From assembly GCA_031761405.1 (NCBI GenBank), contig JASEVX010000013.1, positions 39,694,601 to 39,758,600 on the forward strand: a stretch of 64,000 nucleotides of DNA, read 5' to 3'. This document shows positions 1 through 10,857 of the stretch, piece by piece. The first letter of the stretch is position 1, and each line of letters starts with the position of its first letter. The stretch comes from Serripes groenlandicus (taxonomy: Eukaryota > Mollusca > Bivalvia > Cardiida > Cardiidae). The notes beneath the pieces are model-generated. The model saw only the letters and a list, made by a program, of their open reading frames with translations. It searched no databases and was not told where the DNA came from. Made by a program: the position numbers and the translations under genes.

Positions 1-158
1 CTTCAAATTATTTTGATAGGATGATAAACATGGCCACCAGGGGGTGTTGCTTGTTTTCCGTATATATGTATAGACAAAGAACAATGAAAACTTTTTAAGT
101 TTGATTAAATCAGGTGAGCGATATAGGACCATCATGGTCCTCTTGTTTATAAAATATG
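1..158 (+). mobile_element. 3' end of a GGTGAGCGAT/CCTCTTGTT element
   Basis: Ends CAGGTGAGCGATATAGGACC...CCTCTTGTT, the same end as the elements at about 7690..8041, 30916..32002 and 49122..49574. The 5' part lies outside the window. Confidence 0.6.
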
Positions 159-700
159 TTCAAATTCGTCTGCTGCAGACCACAAATGACTCACAATGTT
201 TTGAATAGTTTTTCAATAATTTTTCTTTCATTTGATTAGGTTTACCATATTTCGCGGTGTTGACCAATCTCAAGACCCCAGGATTGATATCTTTCTAAGG
301 CGCTCAAGTTACCAACCTCCTATTACTGAAAGATTCCTTTTCGAAGTTATTTTTTATAAACTCATTTTAATAAACTACAGATCTTTTCAATAGGAATAAT
401 AATTTATCAATATCAATTCTTTCCCATAAAGATAAATTGTCTATATTAATACAGGGGCATGTTTTGTCTACGTCAAATCAATATTTAAAAGGTCAAGTTT
501 GAAAGCATTAAAGAGACTTATCTGCTTTCATACATTATGATATATTTGGAGACCGAGATCTCCTTTGCATAAGAGAAAAAAAAGGTTATATCTGAAAAAT
601 CGGAAATGTATAATTGGAATGAAAACATTGTGGAAAAAGAATAAAATGCTTTTCATAACCAATTATGTCTCCTTTAACCACAATATTTTCAAACGTTAAT
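159..700. repeat. Family T fragments in otherwise unassigned DNA
   Basis: About 160-230 has TCGTCTGCTGCAGA; about 595-700 has AAAACATTGTGG and CCACAATATTTTCAAA core remnants. I see nothing else in the stretch. Confidence 0.4.
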
Positions 701-880
701 TGCTTATTATGCATCCAATTTCGTCTGTTTCTTATGGAAAGGATTAAAGAGACTTAAGTGGTATCAAATATAGATCATTTTGTCCCCATGGGAGTGAGGA
801 CAAAAGATAAACTCTGGCTTGTATTTACCTTTGGGACACTTCACCGCAAGGAAACTTGCAATAAATTCAAACATCCTTAT

Positions 881-1091
881 CCCTTTCCCACTTGTAGACA
901 CATTTTGACGCATCTGCAGCAGACAACTTTGGAAAACATTGTAGTATTAAAAGAAAAAATTGCTCAAAACAATTTCTCCTATAACCACAATGTTTTCAAC
1001 TCTATTTATTATAATTATCAAATTCCCATTCATGGTCAATATCAATTCAAAATCGTCTGCTGAAAACAAATTGTATGTGGGAAAGGGTTAA
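881..1091. mobile_element. Family T MITE
   Basis: Runs CCCTTTCCCACTTGTAGAC...TGTGGGAAAGGGTTAA, with CTGCAGCAGACAAC and the core pair AAAACATTGTAG / CCACAATGTTTTC. Family definition: TTAA at the ends, CCCTTTCCC inverted termini, subterminal CTGCAGCAGACG, palindromic centre around GAGAAATTGC/GCAATTTCTC. TTAA targets and CCC ends suggest piggyBac-type mobilisation. Confidence 0.75.
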
Positions 1092-1129
1092 CTGTTTCTC
1101 TTATACATATAACTTCTAGTTGGAGATGG

Positions 1130-1405
1130 TTTTGGGGTTTAACTTCCTTTTCAACAATGTTTTCATTCATATATCACAGTGCCGAGTTTACCTATCCATG
1201 TTTTTCCTGGCTTTAATCTCACTCTAGTTCCCCATACAATGATCTTTTCAATCTACTGGCTGCTTTTCTGAATAGACTGTTAGCCCATTGATGAAAAATA
1301 TATGATGCTTGTTGCTTTCACTTTTGTCAAACATCAGAAGGAATGTTGGATGAGCTAGGGTTCAAATTCACAACCCTTGATCGACAGCCTGCGTTTCTTT
1401 CGACT
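1130..1405 (-). mobile_element. SINE-V copy
   Basis: Reads GGGGTTTAACTTCCTTTTCAAC...GACTGTTAGCCCATTG...then a tRNA-like head in reverse (GGTTCAAATTC, ACAGCCTGCG). This is the tRNA-headed SINE with a TTAAACCCCAATCAATC tail; the widespread mollusc V-SINE type (RUDI-like) is my best guess. Confidence 0.6.
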
Positions 1406-1586
1406 GCCTTTAGTGGGAGATAACGTGAACATTTTATTTCAGGTAAATACAATTCATATAATTATTATGCTTTTATATCATGTAACAATGAATTCCATAA
1501 AGTTTTTGTTCGTATATAATAAGCTGGGTTTTTTACAACAAACTCTGTATGAATACTGGTAAAGTCCCCCCCCCCCGGCAAAAAAC

Positions 1587-2015
1587 CCATGGTATTCCAT
1601 GATATACCATCACTGTACAACAATGGTCTACCATTGAAAACCATGTTATGTTAAATGGCACCATAGTTTATAACCATGGTTGACCATGGTCATCAATATC
1701 CATGGTTAACCATTGAATACCATGGTTGACAATGGTCACTGATACCCATGGTAACCCATGAAATACCATGGTATTCCATGATATACCATCACTGTACAAC
1801 CATGGTCTACCATTGAAAACCATGTTATGTTAAATGGCACCATAGTTTATAACCATGGTTGACCATGGTCATCAATATTCATGGTTAACCATTGAATACC
1901 ATGGTTGACAATGGTCACTGATACCCATGGTTGACCATGATATACCATGTTTTCTCATTGCTTGTAATGACATGGTTGACCATGAAAGACCATGGTTGTC
2001 TGTGGTGAATACACA
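1587..2015. repeat. CCATGG/GGTTGACC palindromic tandem array
   Basis: Dense CCATGGT, ACCATGG and GGTTGACCATGG words, plus a larger direct repeat of about 179 bp (starts at 1587 and 1766). A 14-base C run precedes it. Confidence 0.8.
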
Positions 2016-2130
2016 CCAAATATCAACTGGATTATTTAAGCTGTCAAATAAAAATCTAAAAATATCAGATAGACATACATGTACATTATAAATTGTTCAC
2101 AATTACAAAATTAACTGAACATACTAGGGC

Positions 2131-2372
2131 CTGGAACTGCCTTATAAGGCCTAAAAGTGTTCCAAAAAATAATCATGTTCCAAGAGTTATCACCAAAGAT
2201 GATGAATTTCACTTTACATCACTGAATAAAACATTCATTAACAAGATTTACCTGGAACTGCCTTATAAGGCCTAAAAGTGTTCCAAAAAATAATCATGTT
2301 CCAAGAGTTATCACCAAAGATGATGAATTTCACTTTACATCACTGAATAAAACATTCATTAACAAGATTTAC
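2131..2372. repeat. 121-bp tandem duplication
   Basis: CTGGAACTGCCTTATAAGGC... is repeated almost perfectly at 2131 and 2252. It sits between two CCATGG arrays. The small open frame inside is not conserved beyond the duplication. Confidence 0.85.
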
Positions 2373-2429
2373 CTGTCAAGTGTTTCCAAGCCAAGTTGAA
2401 TACATTGCCATTTGAGGACATGGCTAGAC

Positions 2430-2635
2430 TTTATTACCATAGTTGACCAATGACCATGGTTAATATTTATGACCATGGTTGACCACGGTTAATATTTGTA
2501 CCAATGGTTGACCATGATCAACCATGGTAATTGACTCGTTAAACCATGGAAAAACATGGCTGTTCATGGTAGTTCATGGTCAACAGTAAAATACCATGGT
2601 ATCCATGGTCAACCATGGTGTTCATTTCACCTGGG
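2430..2635. repeat. Second CCATGG palindromic block
   Basis: Again ACCATGGTTGACC-type words, more diverged than the first block. The two blocks flank the 121-bp duplication and were probably one array. Confidence 0.7.
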
Positions 2636-2689
2636 CAGGAAGCAGACATCGAGCATGATTAATATAAGCTGAAAGCTTGTTGTTGAATT

Positions 2690-3128
2690 AAATAAGTTAA
2701 ACCTAAGAATAACTTCCAGAACATTAAGTCAAAGATATGGAAGCCCTCTATTAAATAAAAGAACAATTATTCAATAAAGTTGAAAATGCTGTGGTAAACA
2801 GAAAACATGAACATTATAGTGATAACAAACTCTCCTTCTGCCACAATGTTTCAAAAGTTGTCTGCTGCAGAGTCGCAAGAAAGTGTCTGTATGTGAGAAA
2901 AGGTAAACTGTTTCTCTTATTCTAAGTCTTTCAGTGGGATGTAGTAAGTCAAAGGGTGATGGCTCGCCTATTGATCTTGACCCTTTCCCACATACAACAA
3001 ATCTGCAGCAGACAACTTTGAAAACATCTATGCAAAAATATGGACCATCTCCACTAATGACAATTTATTTATTAAATAGAGTTGAAAACATTGTGACAAA
3101 TGGTGAAATTGCTCATTATGAAACGTGA
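2690..3128. mobile_element. Two degraded family T MITEs
   Basis: The first ends near 2920 (GTCTGCTGCAGAGTCGC...GAAAAGGTAAAC). The second starts at 2981 (CCCTTTCCCACATACAACAA) and is lost after GAAATTGCTCATTATG. Confidence 0.6.
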
Positions 3129-3179
3129 AAGGGTCTGAATTGGGTTCAATTCTGGTTAGTGTGGTCATAAAATTCATCG

Positions 3180-3268
3180 GTGATGGCTGAGCTGGGGTTC
3201 ATACTCGCAACCCTTGTATTGACAGCCTGCATTAATTGCTATTGACTGAACTACCCGATCTCAGCTCT
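3180..3268 (-). mobile_element. SINE-V tRNA-like head remnant
   Basis: TGGCTGAGCTGGGGTTCATACTC and ACAGCCTGCATT match the reversed SINE head seen at 1130..1405. It borders the 79-bp satellite. Confidence 0.4.
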
Positions 3269-3269
3269 T

Positions 3270-4612
3270 AGTGGGAGATAGTAAGTCTTGAGTTGATGGC
3301 AGGCCTATTGACCTAAAGGTCTTGGGTTTGATTCTGGTTAGAGCAGTTAGGGTTTGTAAGTAAGTCTGGAATAGATGGCAGGCCTATTGACCTAAAGGTC
3401 TTGGGTTTGATTCTGGTTGGAGCAGTTAGGGTTTGTAAGTAAGTCTGGAATAGATGGCAGGCCTATTGACCTAAAGGTCTTGGGTTTGATTCTGGTTAGA
3501 GCAGTTAGGGTTTGTAAGTAAGTCTGGAATAGATGGCAGGCCTATTGACCTAAAGGTCTTGGGTTTGATTCTGGTTAGAGCAGTTAGGGTTTGTAAGTAA
3601 GTCTGGAATAAATGGCAGGCCTATTGATCTAAAGGTCTTGGGTTTGATTCTGGTTAGGGCAGTTAGGGTTTGTAAGTAAGTCTGGAGTAGATGGCAGACC
3701 TATTGATCTAAAGGTCTTGGGTTTGATTCTGGTTAGGGCAGTTAGGGTTTGTAAGTAAGTCTGGAGTAGATGGCAGGCCTATTGATCTAAAGGTCTTGGG
3801 TTTGATTCTGGTTAGGGCAGTTAGGGTTTGTAAGTAAGTCTGGAGTAGATGGCAGGCCTATTGACCTAATAGCAGGCCTATTGATCTAAAGGTCTTGGGT
3901 TTGATTCTGGATAGGGCAGTTAGGGTTTGTAAGTAAGTCTGGAGTAGATGGCAGGTCTATTGATCTAAAGGTCTTGGGTTTGATTCTGGATAGGGCAGTT
4001 AATTAGGGTTTGTAAGTAAGTCTGGAGTAGATGGCAGGTCTATTGATCTAAAGGTCTTGGGTTTAATTCTGGATAGGGCAGTTAATTAGGGTTTGTAAGT
4101 AAGTCTGGTGTAGATGGCAGGCCTATTGATCTAAAGGTCTTGGGTTTGATTCTGGATAGGGCAGTTAATTAGGGTTTGTAAGTAAGTCTGGAGTAGATGG
4201 CAGGTCTATTGATCTAAAGGTCTTGGGTTTGATTCTGAATAGGGCAGTTAATTAGGGTTTGTAAGTAAGTCTGGAGTAGATGGCAGGCCTATTGATCTAA
4301 AGGTCTTGGGTTTGATTCTGGATAGGGCAGTTAGGGTTTGTAAGTAAGTCTGGAGTAGATGGCAGGCCTATTGATCTAAAGGTCTTGGGTTTGATTCTGG
4401 TTAGGGCAGTTAGGGTTTGTAAGTAAGTCTGGAGTAGATGGCAGGCCTATTGATCTAAAGGTCTTGGGTTTGATTCTGGTTAGGGCAGTTAGGGTTTGTA
4501 AGTTAGTCTGGAGTAGATGGCAGGCCTATTGATCTAAAGGTCTTGGGTTTGATTCTGGTTAGGGCAGTTAGGGTTTGTAAGTAAGTCTGGAGTAGATGGC
4601 AGGCCTATTGAT
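3270..4612 (+). repeat. 79-bp satellite of about 16 units with a tRNA B-box-like core
   Basis: The unit begins AAGTCTGGAATAGATGGCAG and holds GGTCTTGGGTTTGATTCTGG, close to a Pol III B box (GGTTCGANTCC). Spacing is 79 bp, 83 bp where TTAA is inserted before TTAGGG, with one partial-unit insertion near 3865. Confidence 0.88.
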
Positions 4613-4667
4613 CATTATTTCAACACACTCTGTGTGGAAGCAGACAACCAGATTGATTTTCCCATTT

Positions 4668-4856
4668 TCACTTGAAGACCTGCCATTTGTAGCAGATGAT
4701 TTTTGGAAACATTGTGGCAAAAGGAACAATTTCTTATTTTGCCACAATTAATGTTTTCAACTTTTTTCATGAATTCATACCTTCATTTATAGAGATTTTA
4801 CCTAGATGTTTTCAAAGTCGGCTGCTGACAGATTTGATGTATGTGGGAAAGGGTTA
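4668..4856. mobile_element. Family T MITE fragment
   Basis: Core GGAAACATTGTGGCAAAAGG and right end TGTGGGAAAGGGTTAA are clear; the left terminus is lost. Confidence 0.6.
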
Positions 4857-4973
4857 AACTTAACTGAGGACTGTGGGGTCTTTAAATGTGAAAACCTTGC
4901 TGAAAAAAAGAAATGGATGATTCTTAATTTGAACAAAGAAGAGTCTACTTTATGGATTATCGCGCTGAAAGAG

Positions 4974-5203
4974 TTAACCCTTTCCCTCATACGACAATTC
5001 TACAGCAGACGACTTTAAACATATTTTGTCAAAAAATGGAAAATCTCTATAATTGAATGGATAACCTATGACTAAAAGTGGAAAACATTGTGTCAAAAGG
5101 AGAAATTGCTTGTTTTGAGCAATTTCTTCTTTTGTCACTATGTTTTCAAAATGCCGTCTGCTGCAGAGGCGTCAGAAAGTGTCTATATGAGGGATAGGGT
5201 TAA
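4974..5203 (+). mobile_element. Family T MITE, full length
   Basis: TTAA at both ends, CCCTTTCCCTCATACGACAA at left and CTATATGAGGGATAGGG at right. About 230 bp. Confidence 0.85.
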
Positions 5204-5429
5204 AGTAAACTGAGGACCGTGGGGCCTTTAAATGTGAAAACCTTGTTGAAAAATAGAAATGGAGGATTCATAATCATATATATATATATAATCATTGAAC
5301 ATTTAAATCGATCCTTTGATGGTATGAAATGATTGACAATTGGGATTATATTATATTTTACATGCCGGCAATGTTCATACAACAGACGACATAGAAAATA
5401 TCTTGACCAAAATATTGGAAAAAATCTAT

Positions 5430-5766
5430 TAACCCTTTCCCACTTGTAGACACATTTTAACGCATGTGCAGCAGACAACTTTTGAAAACACTGTGGCAAA
5501 TGTGGAAATTGCTCAAAACAAGCACTTTCTCCTTTTGTCACCATTCTTTCAACTCTATTCAATTATTGTACTTTCATTTAAAGAGAGTTCCCAATTGTTT
5601 TCGGTATGTTTTCAAAGTCGTCTGCTGCAGATTTGTTGTATGTGCGAATGGGTTAAGAATATCTATTCAATTATTGTACTTTCATTTAAAGAGAGTTCCC
5701 AATTGTTTTCGGTATGTTTTCAAAGTCGTCTGCCGCAGATTTGTTGTATGTGCGAATGGGTTAAGA
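5430..5766. mobile_element. Family T MITE with a 108-bp internal duplication
   Basis: The right third (ATTCAATTATTGTACTTTCA through GCGAATGGGTTAAGAAT) occurs twice, at 5557 and 5665. Overlapping open frames here are repeat translations. Confidence 0.75.
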
Positions 5767-6160
5767 ATATTTAACTATTGAATATAAATGAAAACATCCT
5801 GGCGAAAGGAAAAAATTGTGCATCACAGTGTTTACAAAAGTCGGCAGCAGCAGGGGCGTCAGGAAGCGTCTGTATGAGGGAATTGAATCATGAAAATAAA
5901 AGAATGGCTTTTTTTTTTGTGACGTGAAAATTAAGGTAGCTTGTAATACTTGGCAATAAATTAGAAATGGATCAGGTGAAAAAAATTATTTGAGGTGGGG
6001 GGGGGGCTTAAAGAAAGAATGGCAAACATTTATATTGATCTTCGATGATTGATTTCCTGTCGATTTTCACCTCTAATATAATCTCTTGAACTCTGATTGA
6101 CGTCATTAAAAACCCTTGAGTGCTGATAACTCGAGTCTTTTTGCTACTATTTGTGGAGTA
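5767..6160. other. No gene seen; one MITE scrap and homopolymer runs
   Basis: About 5790-5880 is a family T fragment (GTCGGCAGCAGCAGGGGCGTC). The rest has T, A and G runs and nothing I recognise. Confidence 0.4.
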
Positions 6161-6164
6161 TAAA

Positions 6165-6405
6165 AAACCTAAAACCCTTTTCCACATACAAGAAATCTGC
6201 AGCAGATGACTCTGAAAAGTTCTAAAATAAATGTGAAAAATCTCTATGAATTAATGTATTAATTAGTAATTGAATAGATCTGAAATCATTGTGGCAAATG
6301 GAGAAATTGCTCACTCTGAGCATTTTTTTCCTTTTGCTACAATTTTTTCACAAGATGTCTGCTGCATAGGTGTGAAAATGCATCTGCAATAGGGAAAGTG
6401 TTAAA
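6165..6405. mobile_element. Family T MITE
   Basis: Starts AACCCTTTTCCACATACAAG, ends AATAGGGAAAGTGTTAA, with a decayed core. Confidence 0.6.
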
Positions 6406-6732
6406 AATCTTTAAATAGTTTTCAAAAGATTTCACATTTCAAAATGTTTGAGGATAAAAAATTGTTTATCAAGAAAACCTGAAAGAACTATTTTTTTCTA
6501 CCAATCTGAAAACATTGTTTGAAAAATAGCTGTGTTATATAAATGTACGTATCATCATGCTGCGACTGGGCTAATACCATTATGTTCTAGAAGTTAATTC
6601 TTTCCAACTTGCAGACACATTCTGACATATCAGCAGCAGGCAACTTTGAAAACTTTTGGAAAAGGAAGAAATTGCTGAGAATGAGCAATTTTCCATGTTG
6701 CCTCAACTCGATGTAATAAATGTATTTTTGCT

Positions 6733-7210
6733 TAACCCTTCCCAAATACAACAAATCTGCAGCATACTACTTTGAAAACGTTTAATGAATGAATGAATGT
6801 ATATTGTTTTACGGCGCATCGACAGCTAAGGTCATTTAGCGCGCATTTAAATTTAATTATTCATGATCCCTGGGTAAACAAACCAGTACTAGGCTAGAAA
6901 ATGTGCCTTGCCCAAGGGCACTCCACCATGACCGTAGTGCCGCGACTGGGGTGAAAACGTTTAAGCAAAAAAACAGAAAATCTCTATTAATGAAGATAGA
7001 ATAACTGAAAAAAGTTAAAAAACATTGTGGCTAAAGGAGAAATTGCTCGTTTTGAGCAATTTCTTCTTTTGTCACAATGTTCTCAAAAGACGTCTGCTTC
7101 AGAGTTGTCGGAAAGCTTCTACATGAGGGAAAGGGTAAAAAAACCATTTGCAATATTTTTGTCTTTATCTTTTAAAAGTTGTTTGCTACAGATCTGTTGT
7201 ATGTTGGAAA
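6733..7210. mobile_element. Family T MITE interrupted by a SINE-S
   Basis: The left part ends ...GAAAACGTTTAA and the right part resumes with the same bases after the SINE. The right half carries the core and a GTCTGCTTCAGA motif. Confidence 0.7.
6786..6951 (-). mobile_element. SINE-S insertion with 13-bp target duplication
   Basis: TGAAAACGTTTAA stands at 6773-6785 and 6952-6964. Between them lies a reversed SINE-S: ATGAATG tail, GGCGCATCGACAGCTAAGG, GCCTTGCCCAAGGGCACTCC. Confidence 0.85.
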
Positions 7211-7214
7211 GGAT

Positions 7215-7445
7215 TTAACCCTTTCCCTCATACGACAATTCTGCAGCAGACGTCTTTGAACGTATTTTGTCAAAACATAGAAAATCTCCATAATTGAATG
7301 GATAACCTATGACTAAAAGTGGAAAATATTGTGGCAAAAAGAAGAAATTGCACATTTTATGCAATTTCTTCTTTTGTCACTATGTTTTCAAAAAACTGTC
7401 TGCTGCAGAGGCGTCCGAAAGCGTTTATATGAGGGAAAGGGTTAA
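7215..7445 (+). mobile_element. Family T MITE, full length
   Basis: TTAA-CCCTTTCCCTCATACG...TATGAGGGAAAGGG-TTAA, with a near-perfect central palindrome (GAAGAAATTGCACATTTTAT / GCAATTTCTTCTTTTG). Confidence 0.88.
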
Positions 7446-7539
7446 AATAGGTTTATTATTGGTGTAGCAGTTACAAGAGCTTTTTGTCTTGGTGCAGGAG
7501 GTTGCAGGTTCCATTATCAACCAGATCATACCAAAGACT

Positions 7540-8099
7540 TTAACCCTATCCCACATATAGATGCCTTCTGACGCCTCTACAGCAGACGGCTTTTTGAAAA
7601 CATATGTCAACAAAAGAAGAAATTGCTCAAAACAAGCAATTACTCCTTTTGTCACCATGTTTTCAACTTTTTTTTATGAATTTTACCTTTATTTTTATAG
7701 AGAATCTCCGTAATTTTGTAGAAATGTTCCTTGGATGACCCACTTTCAGATTCCTTCAAGCCATGTTGATTGGTCAAAAAACATGGCCGCCAGTGGGCAG
7801 GTCTATTTTGCATTATATGGCTAGAGTGAAAACTTAAAAAATCTTCTCCTCCAAAAGTATCTGGCCGATTTTCAAATAATTTTGTAGAAATGTTCCTAGG
7901 GTGACCCTCTATCAGATTCCTTCAAGCCAAGTTGATTGGTCGGAAACTATGGCTGCCAGGGGGCGGGGCTTATATAGCTAAAGTGAACAAAAAAAAAAAA
8001 ATCAGGTGAGCGATTCAAGGGCCATCATGGCCCTCTTGTTTTTTCGGGTATGTTTTGAAAGATGTCTGTTGCAGATTTGTTGTATGTGGGAAAGTGTTA
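7540..8099. mobile_element. Family T MITE split by a CCTCTTGTT element
   Basis: The left two thirds (7540-7690) and right end (8044-8099, GTGGGAAAGTGTTAA) flank an insert at about 7690..8041 ending TCAGGTGAGCGATTC...GGCCCTCTTGTT. A partial SINE-G precedes it at 7450-7540. Confidence 0.6.
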
Positions 8100-8138
8100 A
8101 AAATGGTAGTTATGAACCTCCCTTCTTGGCGGGCCTAT

Positions 8139-8405
8139 ATGAGCCGTCCCGCGAGAAAATGACCAACATTATATGGACTCTGCGTAAAGTATCGATCCGG
8201 ATCAGCCTAAGCATGCCACGCAGGCTTGCCTGGATAGACACTTTTCGCCTCCTGTTGATCTTCTGTTTCAGGAATCATTACTCTATACCTCTATCCCCCT
8301 GAGATGGAATGTGTCATCCCGGATTAGTCTGAGCAGACTGCGCAGGATGATCTGGATCGATACATTACGCAGAGGCCATAATGTTGGTTTTATGCGGGAC
8401 GGCTG
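8139..8405. mobile_element. GAGCCGTCC palindromic MITE
   Basis: Long inverted ends: TGAGCCGTCCCGCGAGAAAA at left and ATGCGGGACGGCTGA at right, with GATCCGGATCAGCCTAAGC inside. The other copies are 60027..60297 and 62599..62840. Confidence 0.75.
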
Positions 8406-8421
8406 ATGCATATATTACTTT

Positions 8422-8810
8422 TTAACCCTTTCAGAATCTGACAAAAACATGACAAATCTTCATATTATAATTAAATGAGTTTTATTATTAAAAAGAATTG
8501 TAAACATTGTGGCTAAAGGAGAAATTGCTCATTCAGTGAGACGATTCTTTTGAGTACCCACAACATAGGTTTTAATGAGTGCGAAGAGAGACATCATATA
8601 AGAAAAGCCTATTTATTCCTCCTTATCTTAGGTCCTCTGCGGTCAGTAAATAGACCATACATATCACAGCAATCAGCTAACCTTATATACCATGTGTTTC
8701 CTGGCTCTCTCCCACCACTACTCTATGCAACATTCTTCAAAGGCAACTGGCTACCTTCCAACATAGACACTATTTAAGCCCTTTGGTGGAATACAAATAA
8801 TGCTAGTCAC
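8422..8810. repeat. Family T fragment, GAGTACCC repeat and SINE-V fragment
   Basis: 8422-8535 is a broken family T; 8535-8640 shares GAGTACCC and TCTTATCTT...CCTCTGC with 40030-40190; 8655-8800 is reversed SINE-V. Confidence 0.45.
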
Positions 8811-8824
8811 AGTTGACTTGTATC

Positions 8825-9112
8825 GAGCCCCGGTAGCTCAGTCGGTAGCGACGCGGGCTGTCAATCCAGGGGTTGTGAGTTTGAATCCCGGCTCGGCCAA
8901 CTTTCTTTCCGACGATTGACAAAAGTCAATACGACATGCGTCATTCGTCTTCCACCCATGGGCTAAGTCTATGTGGAAAAGCAGCCAGTTGCTTGGGAAG
9001 ATTGGTGTGTGAAAACCAGTAAATGCATGAGTAGGTGAACTGGCCGCGGTGATATAACTGAGAAATTGTTAAAAACGGCGTTAAACCCCAATCAATCAAT
9101 CGATCACAGTTG
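8825..9112 (+). mobile_element. SINE-V, near full length
   Basis: The head is tRNA-like: an A-box-like TAGCTCAGTCGGTAGCG and B box GAGTTTGAATCCCG. The body has CTATGTGGAAAAGCAGCCAG, the tail GGCGTTAAACCCCAATCAAT. It is not a tRNA gene because the SINE body follows directly. Confidence 0.8.
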
Positions 9113-9274
9113 ACTTGTAAATAATCAGGAAGAATGAATGAGATAAACTCACAGCTCCTTGATTGAAAGCCCTCGTTATTACCTACTGTTCGACTCTTGT
9201 ATATATGTATGCTTTATTTGTTTGTATGGTGTCTTATGCCTCTTTCAACAATTTTGTTAAATTATATCATGGCT

Positions 9275-9480
9275 GTGTTACGTCAGTAACTCACTACGGG
9301 GTGAGTTACCAGTATGTCAGTACTACTGGTCCATTTATCCTGACACCAGCCAGCCAGTTGTAATGTAACCTCACAACCCTGAGCGCCATGGAGGCCATTA
9401 CTACCATTTATAAAGTCTTTTGTTTGACCAGGCCGGGGAATCATACCTGCGACCTCCAGCACCCAAGTTGGACGCTGAGA
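9275..9480 (-). mobile_element. SINE-G copy
   Basis: The reversed body (TACTGGTCCATTTATCCTGA, ATGGAGGCCATTACTACCAT) and head (GGCCGGGGAATCATACCTGC) are clear. A family T end follows (9490-9540). Confidence 0.7.
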
Positions 9481-9568
9481 TTTTCTATAAATGTTCATAG
9501 GCATTTTCAAAGACATTTGCTCTATGTGGGAAAGGATTAAGATCTATAGATGTCAACTTAGAAGCATG

Positions 9569-9817
9569 TTAAGGGCTTAGTGTGAAACGGTTGTAACTAA
9601 AAAACTATTTTGAAAATCCTGGTGTTAGGGGCAATTTTGACCCATTTGTAAACAATGCAAATTTAGGTGCCATTGCTCAGAACGAGCAAATTGGCACCTA
9701 AATTTCCATTGTTTACCAATAAAAATGATAAAACGCTTATAAAGACTTTATGGAAAGGTGATTAACCTTGGTAAAAAAATACCTATTTTAGTTACAACCG
9801 ATTCTTGCCAAGCCATT
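9569..9817. mobile_element. GGGCTTGGCG palindromic MITE, diverged copy
   Basis: Ends GGGCTTAGTGTGAAACGGTT and AGTTACAACCGATTCTTGCC; the centre pairs AATGCAAATTTAGGTGCC with GGCACCTAAATTTCC. Reference copy at 15657..15903. Confidence 0.8.
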
Positions 9818-10857
9818 GATGTCTTCTTTGACTCTTTTTGCCAGCTCATTTCTCCTTTTTTTCTGCTACGCCCCTGATAACTGAAATACTGTTGATAACG
9901 GTGTAAAACTCTAATCAATCCATACTAGGACTTTTCTACTTACAAGTTCCCAATACATTCAGTATTTACAATCAAAGTACTGAAAGTACTGTAACGAATT
10001 ATTTTGAACATGTATTGTAAAATCTAATTTATGAATGCAATTGATCATGCTATTGCACAATTTAGTCTATTTTATTATTATTAATATTTTTGTCCAGAGG
10101 TTTTTTTTATCAGTTGACAGTTTTAGTAAATGTAGCATTTCAACGGCGATGCGAGCGTTTAACATGCACACTAACTCTTTCACTGAGCTCTGCGTAAAGT
10201 CTGTCAAAACACCCATGGCATATTTGTGAGATTTACATTGTTCTATACAGCGTTAGTTCGACTTGTTTTCGTCACCAGGGGCGGATCCAGGATTTCGGCT
10301 TATATTATAACTATGTTTCATGTTAACAAATCGCATAAAATAAGAATTAAAAAAAAAAAAAAGAAGAGTTTCTAAGTTAGTAGTCCATGATTAGAAGTCA
10401 TACACGCTCTCCATTACACCACGGTACTTTGATACAACGTTTGAGCGTTACTTTCGTATATATATGAAGCTAACTGAATGCGCGCATATGTAAACCATGA
10501 TCTATAATAAGAAAGCCCCTTTGATCATCGTTATCATGTTGGAAAAAGGAGAAACAACGGTGACGCGAGCGTTTAAAATGCACACTGACTATTTCACTGA
10601 GCTCTGCGTAGTGGCATATTTGTGAGATTAACATTGTTCTATACAGCGTGGGGTCGACTTCCTCACAACAAGTGAATCTAGTGAATGGGCATACGACTAA
10701 AATTCATACTCGTGCCTTATACGTACCTGCCGACAAATGAAATATATATGCGCGTACTGTTAATTTGATATTTTCTAGAAAATTGATTATCTATGATGAT
10801 TCGATAGTATAATTATGACTTCACTGTATTGAAATAACACGTAGCAGTAATTATGTC
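9818..10857. other. No gene seen; one local duplication
   Basis: A segment with GATGCGAGCGTTTAACATGC...TTGTGAGATTTACATTGTTC at 10147-10256 recurs, shortened, at 10560-10650. Otherwise nothing recognisable. Confidence 0.5.

Noticed and set aside
2093..2275. 60-codon open frame
   Set aside because: Lies in the 121-bp tandem duplication and ends differently in the second unit; no codon-level support.
7027..7218. Recurring peptides such as KGEIAHFEQFLLLSQCFQ and SAAEASESVYMRERV
   Set aside because: They look like a conserved protein family, but they are translations of the family T palindrome in many copies, on both strands, with stops and frameshifts.
8827..8900. tRNA-like sequence with A and B boxes
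   Set aside because: No proper acceptor stem and a SINE body follows at once; the same holds at 17863, 33440, 41130 and 53150.
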